Assembly (NCBI GenBank): GCA_947474395.1
Contig: CANJID010000007.1
Location: 1-64,000, forward strand
From: Caulobacterales bacterium
Lineage (GTDB): Bacteria > Pseudomonadota > Alphaproteobacteria > Caulobacterales > Caulobacteraceae
DNA length: 64,000 bases
Direction: 5' to 3'
Of this stretch, positions 46,481 to 55,768 are shown one piece after another. Each line of letters begins with the position of its first letter. Position 1 is the first letter of the stretch. A model generated the notes under the pieces. It did no database searches and was not told the origin of the DNA. It worked only from the letters and a program-made list of their open reading frames with translations. The position numbers were made by a program, and so were the translations under genes.

Positions 46481-47425
46481 TTACAGGCTGGCCGCGAAGG
46501 CTTCCAGGTCGGCGGGCGTGTTGAGGGCCGAGGCCTGGGCGTCCGGGGCGATGCGCTTGGCCATGCCGGTCAGCACCTTGCCGGTCCCGACCTCGGCGAA
46601 ATGGGTGACGCCGCCCTGCTGGGCCATCCAGACCATGGATTCGCGCCAGCGGACCCGGCCCGTGACCTGCTCGACCAGCAGGCGGCGAAGCTCGGCGGGG
46701 TCGGTCTCGGGGCGGGCGGTGACATTGGCGACCACCGGCGGCTGCGGCGCGGCGATGGCCGTTCCCGCCAAGGCCTCGGCCATGGCCTCGGCCGCCGGCC
46801 CCATCATCGGGCAGTGGAAGGGGGCCGAGACGTTCAGCGGGATCGCCCGCGCCCCCAGGGTCTTGGCCGCCTCGATGGCGCGGTCCACCGCCGCCTTCTC
46901 GCCGGAGATGACGATGTTGCCGAGGTTGTTGTCGTTGGCGACGACGCAGACGCCGACCTTGGCGCCCTCGGCCGCGGCCTGCTCGGCCAACGCCAGGTCG
47001 ACCTTGGGGCCGATCAGGGAGGCCATGGCCCCCTCGCCCACCGGGACCGCCTTCTGCATGGCCTGGCCGCGCAGCTTCAAGAGGCGAGCCGCATCCTTCA
47101 GGCCGATGGCCCGGGCGGCCGCCAGGGCGGAATATTCGCCGAGGGAGTGGCCGGCGACGAAGGACGCGCCCTCCATGCCGACGTGGAAGTCGTTCTCCAG
47201 GGTGCGCGCCACCGCCAGGCTGACCGCCATCAGGGCGGGCTGGGCGTTCTCGGTGAGGGTCAGCTCTTCTTCCGGGCCCTCGCTCATCAGCCGGAACAGG
47301 CGCTGGTTCAGCGCCTCGTCCACCTCGGCGAAGACTTCGCGGGCGCTCTGGAAGGCGTGGGCGAGTTCGACGCCCATGCCGACCGCCTGGCTGCCCTGGC
47401 CGGGGAACAGGAAGGCAAGGCTCAT
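46481..47425 (-). CDS. fabD: Malonyl-CoA:ACP transacylase
   Basis: A 314-residue enzyme loading malonyl groups on ACP. Start MSLAFLFPGQGSQAVGMG; the active Ser94 is in VAGHSLGEYSALAA; His in SAPFHCPMM near residue 200; QVTGRVRW near 270. The open frame upstream of the ATG is not in the family and is excluded. First gene of the fabD-fabG-acpP-fabF-mltG-yicC-gmk block, divergent from the TPR gene. Confidence 0.97.
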   Translation of the reverse strand: MSLAFLFPGQGSQAVGMGVELAHAFQSAREVFAEVDEALNQRLFRLMSEGPEEELTLTENAQPALMAVSLAVARTLENDFHVGMEGASFVAGHSLGEYSALAAARAIGLKDAARLLKLRGQAMQKAVPVGEGAMASLIGPKVDLALAEQAAAEGAKVGVCVVANDNNLGNIVISGEKAAVDRAIEAAKTLGARAIPLNVSAPFHCPMMGPAAEAMAEALAGTAIAAPQPPVVANVTARPETDPAELRRLLVEQVTGRVRWRESMVWMAQQGGVTHFAEVGTGKVLTGMAKRIAPDAQASALNTPADLEAFAASL

Positions 47426-47566
47426 GACCGAATCCTCTTCGCGCCGAAACGCCTGCTTGGGGGCGCCAGCGTTTAGGGGAAACGCACAGGAGCGGCAAGC
47501 GAGGCGCGTCTCGTTCTCTGGACGCAAAACGCGCTATAATGGCCGCCGTCTCTCCGGGAGGCCGCA

Positions 47567-48133
47567 ATGCTAGCCCTTCTGATCGCCGCTGCCCTCGCCG
47601 CGCCGGGTTCGGCCGGCGAAGCCCACGGCGCCGTCATCCAGATCGGCGGCATCGCCGGCGTCTGCTTCGCCTACGCAAGGGCCGGACGCACCGACGCCAT
47701 CGCCATAGAACGCTGCACCCTGGCCCTGATCCGCGATCCCCTGAACGCGCGCGACCGGGCGGCGACCCTGGTCAACCGCGGCGCCATCTACCTGAAGCGG
47801 AAGGACAACACCCTCGCCATGGCGGATTTCGAGGAGGCCGTGAAGGTCTATCCCAAGCTGGGCGAAGCCTACGTGGGTCGGGGCGGCGTGCTCGTCGCCG
47901 AGGAGCAATGGGCGCAAGCCGAGGCGGAGATCACCCACGGCCTCGACCTCGGCGTCGAGCAGCCGGAGAAGGCCTACTACTTCCGCGCCCTGGCCCGCTG
48001 GGGCCAGGAAAACCTTCGCGGGGCCTATTTCGACTTCCGCAAGGCCCAGGAACTGGCGCCCAAGTGGAAGGATCCGGCCGATCAGCTCGTCTACTTCCAG
48101 GTGACCCCGGTGCAGGCCGCGCCAGCCCGCTAG
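47567..48133 (+). CDS. Exported TPR-repeat protein
   Basis: A 188-residue protein with a short N-terminal hydrophobic segment ([17 protein letters not shown]) acting as a signal peptide. TPR-like pairs follow: [74 protein letters not shown] precedes the ATG. TPRs mediate protein contacts; the partner is unknown. It lies 37 bases before queA on the same strand. Confidence 0.75.
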   Translation: MLALLIAAALAAPGSAGEAHGAVIQIGGIAGVCFAYARAGRTDAIAIERCTLALIRDPLNARDRAATLVNRGAIYLKRKDNTLAMADFEEAVKVYPKLGEAYVGRGGVLVAEEQWAQAEAEITHGLDLGVEQPEKAYYFRALARWGQENLRGAYFDFRKAQELAPKWKDPADQLVYFQVTPVQAAPAR

Positions 48134-48170
48134 GTTGACGCGGGCGCGGGCCTCGCGCCTATGCGCCGCC

Positions 48171-49253
48171 ATGCGCCTGTCGGATTTCGACTTCGAGCTG
48201 CCGGAGGACCGGATCGCGCTGCGCCCCGCGAGCCCGCGCGACGCGGCGCGGCTGATGGTTGTGCGCCCAAAGAGCGATTCCGGCGGGGTCGAGGACCGCG
48301 TCGTGGCCGACCTGCCGGGCCTGCTCTCCCCCGGCGACGCCCTGGTCTTCAACGACACCAGGGTGATCCCGGCGCGGCTGTCGGGGGTGCGCATCCGCGA
48401 CGAGTTCGTGATGCGGATCGAGGCGACCCTGCACAAACGCCTGTCGCCCTCGCGCTGGACCGCCTTCCTCAAGCCCGGCAAACGGCTGAAGCCCGGCGAC
48501 CGGTTGCGCTTCGGCGAGGACGGGGACAACGCCTGCCTGCTGAACGGCCTGGACGCCACCCTGGAGGCCAAGGGCGAGGGCGGAGAGTGCACCCTGGCCT
48601 TCGACCTCTCGGGGCCCGCCCTTGACGAGGGGATCGCCGCCCTGGGGGTCATGCCCCTGCCCCCCTACATCGCCGCCCGCCGAGCCGAGGATGACCGCGA
48701 CCGGCGCGACTACCAGACCGTCTACGCCCGCAACGACGGCTCGGTCGCCGCCCCCACCGCCGGCCTGCACTTCACGCCCGAGCTGCTGGAGGCCCTGCGG
48801 GCGCGCGGCGTCTCCACCCACTTCGTCACCCTGCACGTCGGCGCGGGCACCTTCCTGCCGGTCAAGACCGACGAGGTCGCCGACCACCACATGCACGCCG
48901 AGACCGGCGAGGTGTCGGCCGAAACCGCCGCCGCCCTCAACGCCGTCCGCGCGAACGGGGGGCGCATCGTGCCCGTCGGCACCACCTCGCTTCGCCTGCT
49001 GGAGTCCGCCACGGGCGAGGATGGGGTGATCCGCCCCTTCGCCGGGGACACCGCCATCTTCATCACCCCCGGCTACCGTTTCCGGGCTGCCGACGTGCTG
49101 ATGACCAACTTCCACCTCCCCAAGTCGACCCTGGTGATGCTGGTCGCCGCCTTCGCCGGGCAGGACGCCATGCGGGCCGCCTACGCCCACGCGATCGGGA
49201 GCGGCTACCGCTTCTATTCCTACGGCGACTCCAGCCTGTGGTTCCGGACATGA
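48171..49253 (+). CDS. queA: tRNA preQ1(34) S-adenosylmethionine ribosyltransferase-isomerase
   Basis: A 360-residue enzyme that adds the epoxycyclopentane ring in queuosine synthesis. Start [27 protein letters not shown] near residue 63, [13 protein letters not shown] near 198, [13 protein letters not shown] near 222 and [19 protein letters not shown] near 313. It directly precedes tgt with ATGA overlap, so modification and base exchange are made together. Confidence 0.96.
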   Translation: MRLSDFDFELPEDRIALRPASPRDAARLMVVRPKSDSGGVEDRVVADLPGLLSPGDALVFNDTRVIPARLSGVRIRDEFVMRIEATLHKRLSPSRWTAFLKPGKRLKPGDRLRFGEDGDNACLLNGLDATLEAKGEGGECTLAFDLSGPALDEGIAALGVMPLPPYIAARRAEDDRDRRDYQTVYARNDGSVAAPTAGLHFTPELLEALRARGVSTHFVTLHVGAGTFLPVKTDEVADHHMHAETGEVSAETAAALNAVRANGGRIVPVGTTSLRLLESATGEDGVIRPFAGDTAIFITPGYRFRAADVLMTNFHLPKSTLVMLVAAFAGQDAMRAAYAHAIGSGYRFYSYGDSSLWFRT

Positions 49254-50365
49254 GCGCCTTCCCCTTCACCATCGCCGCCACCGAAGGCGCCGCCCGCACC
49301 GGGACGATTGAGACCCCGCGCGGGACCATCCGCACCCCCGCCTTCATGCCCGTCGGCACGGCGGCCACGGTGAAGGCCCTGACCGTGGACCAGGTGGCGG
49401 CCACGGGGGCGGACATCATCCTCGGCAACACCTACCACCTGATGCTGCGGCCCACGGCCGAGCGGGTGAAGCGGCTCGGCGGGCTGCATCGCTTCATGCG
49501 CTGGTCGGGGCCTATCCTGACCGACTCCGGCGGCTTCCAGGTCATGTCGTTAAGCGGGATCTCCAAGGTGACGGAAGAGGCCGTGACCTTCGCCAGCCAC
49601 ATCGACGGCTCGCGCCACGTCCTGTCGCCGGAGCGCTCCATCGAGATCCAGGCGGACCTCCTGGGCTCGGACATCGTCATGCAGCTCGATCAGTGCGTCT
49701 CCTGGCCCGCCGAGGAGCCCGCCGCCCGCGCCGCCATGGAGCTCTCGGCCCGCTGGGGCGCCCGTTCGAAAGCCGCCTTCGGGACCCGCGACAGCCAGGT
49801 GCTGTTCGGCATCCAGCAAGGGTCCACCTTCGAAAACCTGCGCCGGGAATCGGCGGATCGGCTGATCGAGACCGGCTTCGACGGCTACGCCCTCGGTGGC
49901 CTCGCCGTCGGGGAAGGCCATGAGGCGATGTGCGCGGTGCTCGACTACGCCCCGGCCATGCTGCCCGCCGACCGGCCGCGCTACCTGATGGGGGTGGGCA
50001 AGCCCATCGACCTGGTGGAGGCCGTCGCCCGGGGCGTGGACATGTTCGACTGCGTCCTGCCCACGAGGGCCGGGCGTCACGGCCAGGCCTGGACCTGGAG
50101 CGGCGCGCTCAACATGAAAAACGCCCGCTTCGCCGAGGACGACGCGCCCCTGGAGCCGGGGATCGCCTGCCCCGCCTCCCGCGACTATTCCAAGGCCTAT
50201 CTGCACCACCTGGTGAAGTCGGGCGAGATTCTCGGCCAGGTGCTGCTCTCCTGGCACAACCTCGCCTTTTTCCAGGCCCTGATGGGCGCCATGCGGGAGG
50301 CCATAGCCGCCGGGCGGTTCGAGGCCTTCCGCCGGGATTTCCACAGCCGTCTCGGCGAAGCCTGA
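49250..50365 (+). CDS. tgt: tRNA-guanine transglycosylase
   Basis: A 371-residue enzyme exchanging G34 for preQ1 in tRNAs with GUN anticodons. Key parts: [16 protein letters not shown] with an active Asp near residue 90, [16 protein letters not shown] with the nucleophilic Asp near 265, and [21 protein letters not shown] at the end. The zinc site is unusual: where C-x-C-x-x-C is normal, the sequence reads I-A-C-P-A-S, so two of the three Cys ligands are replaced while the His is kept. Confidence 0.95.
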   Translation: MSAFPFTIAATEGAARTGTIETPRGTIRTPAFMPVGTAATVKALTVDQVAATGADIILGNTYHLMLRPTAERVKRLGGLHRFMRWSGPILTDSGGFQVMSLSGISKVTEEAVTFASHIDGSRHVLSPERSIEIQADLLGSDIVMQLDQCVSWPAEEPAARAAMELSARWGARSKAAFGTRDSQVLFGIQQGSTFENLRRESADRLIETGFDGYALGGLAVGEGHEAMCAVLDYAPAMLPADRPRYLMGVGKPIDLVEAVARGVDMFDCVLPTRAGRHGQAWTWSGALNMKNARFAEDDAPLEPGIACPASRDYSKAYLHHLVKSGEILGQVLLSWHNLAFFQALMGAMREAIAAGRFEAFRRDFHSRLGEA

Positions 50366-50424
50366 CCGCGCTTGCCGGAGGGCGGCCCCCTCTCTATGGT
50401 CCGCGCCGCTTCCTTAAGCCCCCA

Positions 50425-50500
50425 GAGCCGGTAGCTCAGTTGGTAGAGCACGTGACTTTTAATCATGGGGTCCCGGGTTCGACCCCCGGCCGGCTCACCA
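50425..50500 (+). tRNA. tRNA-Lys (anticodon TTT)
   Basis: The 76-base sequence folds as a tRNA: acceptor GAGCCGG paired with CCGGCTC, D-arm GCTCAGTTGGTAGAGC, anticodon stem CGTGA/TCATG with loop CTTTTAA, variable GGGTC, T-arm CCGGGTTCGACCCCCGG, discriminator A and encoded CCA. Anticodon TTT reads Lys codons. It follows tgt by 59 bases. The decayed region begins just downstream. Confidence 0.97.
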
Positions 50501-50523
50501 ACACCCCCTGAGGGGCGTTCCGC

Positions 50524-50850
50524 TCAGCGCTGGAACATCATCAGGCCGAGGCGCCACATCCGCTGGAAATGCGCCTTCAGGAACGCCTCGCGGGCCTCAA
50601 GCGGGTGGGCCGCCAGGGCTGGATCGTCGCTCATCTGGCCGATGGTCCGCGATCCGTCGCCCCAGGTGAAGCCGGCCGCCTCCGCCGGATTGACGGTGAA
50701 ATTGATCCCCGACCGGTGGATCCTGAGGCCCTCGGGGGTCTCCAGAAGGTGGGCGCCCGGCATCTTGAACGGACGGTAGCCCAGCCAGTCCGCACCCTCG
50801 AACGAGACGGCATGCACCCGCCAGCCCCGTCGCCTCCGACAGCCGCCGCT
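50524..50850 (-). pseudogene. C-terminal remnant of an unidentified protein
   Basis: On the minus strand an open frame ends in about 100 residues including GWRVHAVSFEGADWLGYRPF, GAHLLETPEGLRIHRSG and a final WRLGLMMFQR. A GTG at 50817 is the only start and has no SD. The sequence has the feel of a conserved protein tail, but I cannot name the family. It joins in a different frame to the ppc remnant near 50820-50835, so it is read as half of a deletion fusion. Confidence 0.45.
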
Positions 50851-51487
50851 TCAGGGCCGGGACCTGCCGCAGGAAGGTGCGGGCGAAGATCGAGACGGCA
50901 TTGTCGATTTCGTCGGTGACCTGCAGCCGGGCCGGCCGCAGCATCCGCGTCTGCCAGAGGATGCGGATCTCTCGCTTGATCGCCGCCTCGATCCGCTCGC
51001 GCCCACGCGCCCTGGTCCCCCGCGCCTCGTGGGCGTCCAGCAGGGCGGCGATCGCCGCCTCGCGGTCCAGGACGGACTTTCGCCGCACCTCGGTCGGGTG
51101 GGCCGTGATCACCGGCGCCAGCAGCGCGCCCTTGAGGAACGCCCGCACCGCGTCCGGATCGAGGGCGCGGCCCGTCTCCATCAGCCGCTCCAGGGGCCGT
51201 CCCCCCTCGTCCCTCGCCTCGCGCCGGGCCGCCTGGTCGTCGGCGATGTTGGCGAGCTGGGAGAAGATCGAGAAGGCGCGGATCAGCACCAGCATGTCGG
51301 GATAGGCGGTCTTGGCCAGTCCCGCGCGCAGGCCCTCGTCGTCCTGCCCGCGGATGTGCTCGCCCACCGAGCGCCGCCGCAGGTCCTCCACCTGCCGGTA
51401 AGGCCCCTGCCCGTGCTGCTCGCGGATCACCTCGCCCAGCAGCCGCCCGAGCAGCCGCACCCCCGCCCTGCTCTGGCCGCCCGCCAT
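50823..51487 (-). pseudogene. ppc: Phosphoenolpyruvate carboxylase, N-terminal remnant
   Basis: About 220 codons from an ATG (51487) with GGCGGAG upstream. The part LLGRLLGEVIREQHGQG, DMLVLIRAFSIFSQLANIADD, LAPVITAHPTEVRRKSVLD and AAIKREIRILWQTRMLRP is clear PEPC N-terminal sequence, including the His-containing TAHPTE active motif. It stops matching after VPALKRRLSEATG near 50826, where a normal PEPC would continue for more than 600 residues. The catalytic core is gone, so oxaloacetate cannot be made by this copy. Confidence 0.8.
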
Positions 51488-51790
51488 AGGGATAATCTCC
51501 GCCACGTGGATTCTAGAGGCCATAACGGGCGCCGCCACGACAAGGGTCCGCCGCTTTGTAGCGCGCTCCGTCCCGGCCGATCCTTCGCAACCGCTCGAGG
51601 GCCGCCCAACCCGCCGTTTCAGCCCAGGAATTGAGCGGCATCGGCAAAGTTTGACCTACCCTTCGCTCTGCATTCTCTTTGCGGAAGGGAGTCGAACGCG
51701 GGGCGTTTAGAGAGCGATTTGCCCACGCGGCCTGATTGCGCGTTTAGACGAACGAACAGCGTAGGCGGCAGGACGGGAGGCCCTAGATCG
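51488..51790. other. Gene-free stretch between ppc and vsr remnants
   Basis: No convincing coding frame, hairpin or RNA gene is seen in these 303 bases. Some parts (51640-51720) are less GC-rich than the surrounding genes. It must contain whatever promoter served the ppc remnant, and may be the residue of an inserted segment. Confidence 0.5.
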
Positions 51791-51910
51791 GTGGCGACGA
51801 AATCCTCGGAGCCTGTCCTGGCTTCGCGCAGAAGAAATATGCAGGCGGTAAGGGGAAAAAATTCGCGCCCTGAAATAACCGTTCGATCAATGTTGCATCG
51901 GCTCGGTTAA
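51791..51910 (+). pseudogene. vsr (very-short-patch repair endonuclease) N-terminal remnant
   Basis: The frame from GTG 51791 gives RRRNMQAVRGKNSRPEITVR followed by SMLHRLG and a TAA. This is the conserved N terminus of Vsr endonucleases (normally R-x-x-N-M-x-x-I-R-x-K-N-T-x-P-E and then LHxxGxRYRLH), ending exactly before the catalytic part. Base composition is AT-richer than its neighbours. Vsr repairs T:G mismatches made by cytosine-5 methyltransferases, and no such methylase is in the window. Confidence 0.68.
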
Positions 51911-51919
51911 CTTCCCCCC

Positions 51920-52630
51920 ATGTCCGCCATGTTCGAAGAGATCGACTACGTTGAGACGCCGCTGGGGGCGATCTCGCTTCGGCGGCGCAGGGTGCTGGCC
52001 CTGGGGCGGGACGTGCATGAGGTGATGCTCGGGGACGAGCACCTGATGTCGAGCCTGTTCACGGAGGGGGAGATCGCCCTGACGACCTTGGGGCTGGCGG
52101 CGGTGGACGCGCCCGCGCTGGACGTGGTGGTTGGCGGCCTGGGCCTCGGCTACACGGCCCGGGCGGCCCTGGACGATCCGCGCACCCGCTCGGTCGTGGT
52201 GATCGAGGCCATGGCGCCGGTGATCGACTGGCACAGGCGGGGGCTGGTCCCGCTGGGAGCGGGCCTCGCCGCCGACCCGCGCTGCGAGCTCGTATGCGGG
52301 GACTTCTTCGCGATGATGGGCGAGGGCGGCGCGGCGGCGCCCCTGGTCCACGCTGTGCTGCTGGACATCGACCACTCGCCCCGGGCCGTGCTGAATGCGG
52401 GCAACGCCGCCTTCTACACCGTGGCGGGGCTGAAGGGCGTCGCGGCGCGGCTGGTCGTCGGCGGGGTGTTCGCCCTGTGGTCGGACGAGGCGCCGGAGCC
52501 CGGGTTCGAGGCCGTCATGGCCGCGGTTTTCGACCACTGCGAGGCGCACGTGGTGGAGTTCGACAATCCCCTGACCGGCGGCCGGTCGAGTTGCACCATC
52601 TATGTCGGGCGGGCGGGGGCCCCGACCTAA
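51920..52630 (+). CDS. Spermidine-synthase-like methyltransferase-fold protein, second copy
   Basis: A 236-residue protein with the same fold and motif order as the gene at 2922: VVVGGLGLGYTARAALDD near residue 72, VVVIEAMAPVIDWHRRG near 94, LLDIDHSPRAVL near 152 and VVGGVFALWSDE near 180. The second ATG, three codons later, is also possible. Polyamine transfer is unproven; an AdoMet-linked transferase is equally likely. It starts only 9 bases after the truncated vsr remnant. The stop overlaps that of the convergent amidohydrolase. Confidence 0.78.
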   Translation: MSAMFEEIDYVETPLGAISLRRRRVLALGRDVHEVMLGDEHLMSSLFTEGEIALTTLGLAAVDAPALDVVVGGLGLGYTARAALDDPRTRSVVVIEAMAPVIDWHRRGLVPLGAGLAADPRCELVCGDFFAMMGEGGAAAPLVHAVLLDIDHSPRAVLNAGNAAFYTVAGLKGVAARLVVGGVFALWSDEAPEPGFEAVMAAVFDHCEAHVVEFDNPLTGGRSSCTIYVGRAGAPT

Positions 52631-53511
52631 GCCAGCCCCAGCATCCTCACCGCGTTGTCCTTCATGATCATCGGCCGGACCTCGGGCTTTATGTTCAGGG
52701 TCTCGAAGTCGGCGATCCAGCGGTCGGGGGTGATCATGGGGAAGTCGGAGCCGAACAGGACCCGGCTCTTCAGGATCGAGTTGGCGTACTGGACCAGGTT
52801 CGCCGGGAAGTACTTCGGCGACCAGCCCGACAGGTCGATGTAGCACTTGGGCTTGTGGGTCGCGACCGACAGCGCCTCGTCCTGCCAGGGGAAGGACGGG
52901 TGCGCCATAACGATAGTGAGATCCGGAAAGTCCGCCGCCACGTCGTCGAGATACAGGGGGTTGGAGTACTTCAGCCGCACCCCCATGCCGCCCGGCGCCC
53001 CGGCGCCGACGCCGGTCTGGCCGGTGTGGAACAGGGCCGGCAGGCCCGCCGCCTCGATCACCTCGTAGAGGGGATAGGCCATGCGGTCGTTGGGATAGAA
53101 GCCCTGGCTCGAGGGGTGGAACTTGAAGCCCCGCACCCCGTAGTCCTCGATCATCCGCCGGGCCTCGCGCACCCCCATCTTGCCCTTGTGCGGGTCGATG
53201 GAGGCGAAGGGGATCAACACGTCGTTGTGCTCGGCGGCGACCTCGGCGACCTCCTCGTTGGCCATGCGGGTCATGCCCATCTCGGCCTCGGAATCGACGG
53301 TGAAAATCACCGCCGCCATCTTGCGCTCGCGGTAGTAGGCGGCGGTTTCGGCGATGGTCGGGCGCGGGGCGGACTTGAAGTAGTTCGCCATGGTCTCGTC
53401 GAAGGCGATCGAGCACGGGTCGCGCGGCTGGCGGGTGGAAACCTCGGCATGGGTGTGGACGTCGATGGCGACGATGGCGTCGAGGTCGATGTTGGATTGG
53501 TACTTCGACAT
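52627..53511 (-). CDS. Amidohydrolase-2 family metal-dependent hydrolase/decarboxylase
   Basis: A 294-residue TIM-barrel protein. Metal ligands: DVHTHAEV near residue 18, GFKFHPSSQGF near 130, ALFHTGQTG near 161, VMAHPSFPW near 200, FGSDFPM near 252. The family includes decarboxylases of aromatic acids (ACMSD, LigW) and lactonases; the substrate is not known. The ATG follows GAGG; a GTG three codons upstream is rejected. The AAHS-type transporter at 55871 may bring a related substrate. Confidence 0.83.
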   Translation of the reverse strand: MSKYQSNIDLDAIVAIDVHTHAEVSTRQPRDPCSIAFDETMANYFKSAPRPTIAETAAYYRERKMAAVIFTVDSEAEMGMTRMANEEVAEVAAEHNDVLIPFASIDPHKGKMGVREARRMIEDYGVRGFKFHPSSQGFYPNDRMAYPLYEVIEAAGLPALFHTGQTGVGAGAPGGMGVRLKYSNPLYLDDVAADFPDLTIVMAHPSFPWQDEALSVATHKPKCYIDLSGWSPKYFPANLVQYANSILKSRVLFGSDFPMITPDRWIADFETLNIKPEVRPMIMKDNAVRMLGLA

Positions 53512-53585
53512 GGTCCTCACGCCTGAACTGCCCGGGGCCGTGTTTAGAGCGAATCCGCACGAGGCGCACGCTCCGCCGGGCGGGG

Positions 53586-55166
53586 TCAGCCGCCCAGAAT
53601 CGCAAAGCCCCAGGGGTCGAGTTGCAGCCCCCCGCCCTCGACCCGCGCCCCTTCGGCGAACAGGGCCTCGCCGGGCGGCGGGGCGCAGGTCCGCGCCTCA
53701 GGCCCAACGTTGAACACCGCCGTGATCCGTCGTCCCTCGCCATCGCGGACGAAGGCGATGACAGGCGCGGGGGCGTCGAGGAAAGCCAGCGTTCCCGCAC
53801 GCACGGCCGGCTCGCCGCGGCGCCAGGCGATCAGGGCGCGGGCGAGGCTTAAGCTCGAGGCAGGGTCGTCGGCCTGGCGGGCGGCGGCGAGGGACGCATG
53901 CGCCGGATCGGCGGGCAGCCAGGGCTCGGCGGTCGAGAAGCCCGCCTGCGGAGCGTCTGCGTCCCAGGGGAACGGTGTGCGGCAACCGTCTCGCCCCTTG
54001 TAGAGGGGCCAGCCGGCCAGCCCCGAAGGGTCGGTCAGGCGCTCATAAGGCACGTCGCTCTCGGGCAGGCTCAACTCTTCGCCCTGGTAGAGGAAGATCG
54101 TCCCCCGCAGGGTCAGCAGCAGGGCCAGGAACATCCGCGCCGCCACCGGGTCGCCGCCGCCCCAGCGGGTGGCGACCCTGGGCACGTCGTGGTTGGAGAA
54201 GGCGAAGCTCGGCCAGGCGCCGAGGGCGTCGTCGTAGGCGCGCACGATCGCCTTGAACCCCTCCGTCCCCGGCCAGTCGCGCAAGTAAGAGAAGGAATAG
54301 GCGGTGTGCAGGCGGCGAGGTCCCTGGGTGTATTCCAGGGCGCGCTCGAGATTGTTGTCGCTGCAGATCTCGGCCACCGCCATCCGGTCGCCGTAGGCGT
54401 CGAGGATGGCGCGGATCGCCTCGACGTGAGCGAGGTTCTCCGGCCGGTCGCAGTTCTTCAGGTGGGCTTGCAGGTCGTGGGGCTTGGCGGGGTGGTCCAC
54501 GGCTTTCGGAGGGTTGTCCCTGAGACTGCGGTCGTGGAGGTAGTAGTTGCAGACGTCGAGGCGCAGGCCATCGACGCCCCTGTCGAGCCAGAATTTGCCC
54601 GCCTCCAGCATGGCTTCGGCCACGGCAGGGCTCCACCAGTTCAGGTCCGGCATGCGGGGGTGGAAGTTGTGCAGGTAGTATTGCCCCCGCGCCGGCTCCC
54701 AGCTCCAGGCGGCTTGCCCGAACCAGCACTGCCAGTTGTTGGGCGGCCCGCCTCCGGGCGCCGGATCGGCCCAGACGTACCAGTCGGCGTAAGGGCCCTC
54801 CCGGGACTTGCGGCTCTGCTCGAACCAGGGATGGGCGTCGGAGCTGTGCGACCAGACCTGATCGAGGATCAGCTTCAGGCCCAGCTTGTGGGCCTGCGCC
54901 AGCAGGGCATCGAAGGCGGCCAGGTCCCCGAACACCGGGTCGATCCCGGCGTAATCCGAAACGTCGTAGCCGTTGTCGACCATGGGCGAGGGGAAGACCG
55001 GCGACAGCCAGATGGCGTCCACGCCCAGCGCCGCGACATAGGGAAGGTGCGCCGTAATCCCCGCCAGGTCGCCCACCCCGTCGCCGTTTGAATCGGCGAA
55101 ACTGCGCGGATAGACCTGATAGACCACGGCCCCTTTCCACCAGGGGTCTTGTCTCAATTGGGCCAC
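53586..55166 (-). CDS. Alpha-glucosidase (GH13)
   Basis: A 526-residue cytosolic GH13 enzyme. It starts WWKGAVVYQVYPRSFADSNG, typical of alpha-glucosidases/oligo-1,6-glucosidases. The nucleophile is Asp204 in GLRLDVCNYY, the acid/base Glu266 in MAVAEICSDN and the stabiliser Asp327 in FAFSNHDVPR. It hydrolyses terminal alpha-linked glucose from maltose-type or sucrose-type sugars. The start is a GTG; no ATG is available nearby. It is divergent from the next gene. Confidence 0.9.
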   Translation of the reverse strand: MAQLRQDPWWKGAVVYQVYPRSFADSNGDGVGDLAGITAHLPYVAALGVDAIWLSPVFPSPMVDNGYDVSDYAGIDPVFGDLAAFDALLAQAHKLGLKLILDQVWSHSSDAHPWFEQSRKSREGPYADWYVWADPAPGGGPPNNWQCWFGQAAWSWEPARGQYYLHNFHPRMPDLNWWSPAVAEAMLEAGKFWLDRGVDGLRLDVCNYYLHDRSLRDNPPKAVDHPAKPHDLQAHLKNCDRPENLAHVEAIRAILDAYGDRMAVAEICSDNNLERALEYTQGPRRLHTAYSFSYLRDWPGTEGFKAIVRAYDDALGAWPSFAFSNHDVPRVATRWGGGDPVAARMFLALLLTLRGTIFLYQGEELSLPESDVPYERLTDPSGLAGWPLYKGRDGCRTPFPWDADAPQAGFSTAEPWLPADPAHASLAAARQADDPASSLSLARALIAWRRGEPAVRAGTLAFLDAPAPVIAFVRDGEGRRITAVFNVGPEARTCAPPPGEALFAEGARVEGGGLQLDPWGFAILGG

Positions 55167-55208
55167 GGGCCGGACCTATCGCTCGCCATGAACCCACGAG
55201 AGCACGGA

Positions 55209-55766
55209 ATGCAGCGCGACAGGAAGGCGGCGGCGGCCGCGACATTGGCCCTCGCCCTCGGCTTGGCCCTACCCGCCGCCGCGCAGAACGACGGGCCGGT
55301 CACCACGCGTCGCGAACCCACCCCGGCCGAGACCGCCGCCATGCCGGCGCCGACCACCGTGAGGGGCGGGCCCAACTACGCCGCCTTCCCCGAGAAGAAC
55401 CCGCGAGCCGTCGCCGACTGGATCCTGACCAATATCGACATCGACAAGCTGACCCTGATCACCTCCGGCCCGACCATGACGGTCTGGATCCTGCCCGACC
55501 GGATCGACCGGGCGAACGCGCCCCGCGTCGGCTTCTGGGAGCGCGGCGAGGTGACCAGCGCCGAGGTCGAGGCCGAGGCGGGAGGCCGCTCCCTGATGGT
55601 GCAGAAGGAGATCGACTGCCAGCGTAAGCTGGTCAGGACGATCTTCACCGCCATCTACAAGGGCAACAACCTGACCGACTACGCCCGCAGCATCGGCGGC
55701 GAGCCCAAGGTCGAGGCCATCACCGACGCCATGCACGAGACGCTGGAGATGGCCAAGGTCTGCTGA
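55209..55766 (+). CDS. Exported hypothetical protein
   Basis: A 185-residue protein. The start ATG at 55209 is preferred over 55188 because a GAGA is at the right distance and a signal peptide follows (AAAAATLALALGLALPAAAQ). The mature part is soluble with a few motifs such as NYAAFPEKNPRAVADWILT and SIGGEPKVEAITDAMHETL, ending in Cys. I recognise no family. It is followed by a palindrome and the MFS gene on the opposite strand. Confidence 0.6.
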   Translation: MQRDRKAAAAATLALALGLALPAAAQNDGPVTTRREPTPAETAAMPAPTTVRGGPNYAAFPEKNPRAVADWILTNIDIDKLTLITSGPTMTVWILPDRIDRANAPRVGFWERGEVTSAEVEAEAGGRSLMVQKEIDCQRKLVRTIFTAIYKGNNLTDYARSIGGEPKVEAITDAMHETLEMAKVC

Positions 55767-55768
55767 CC

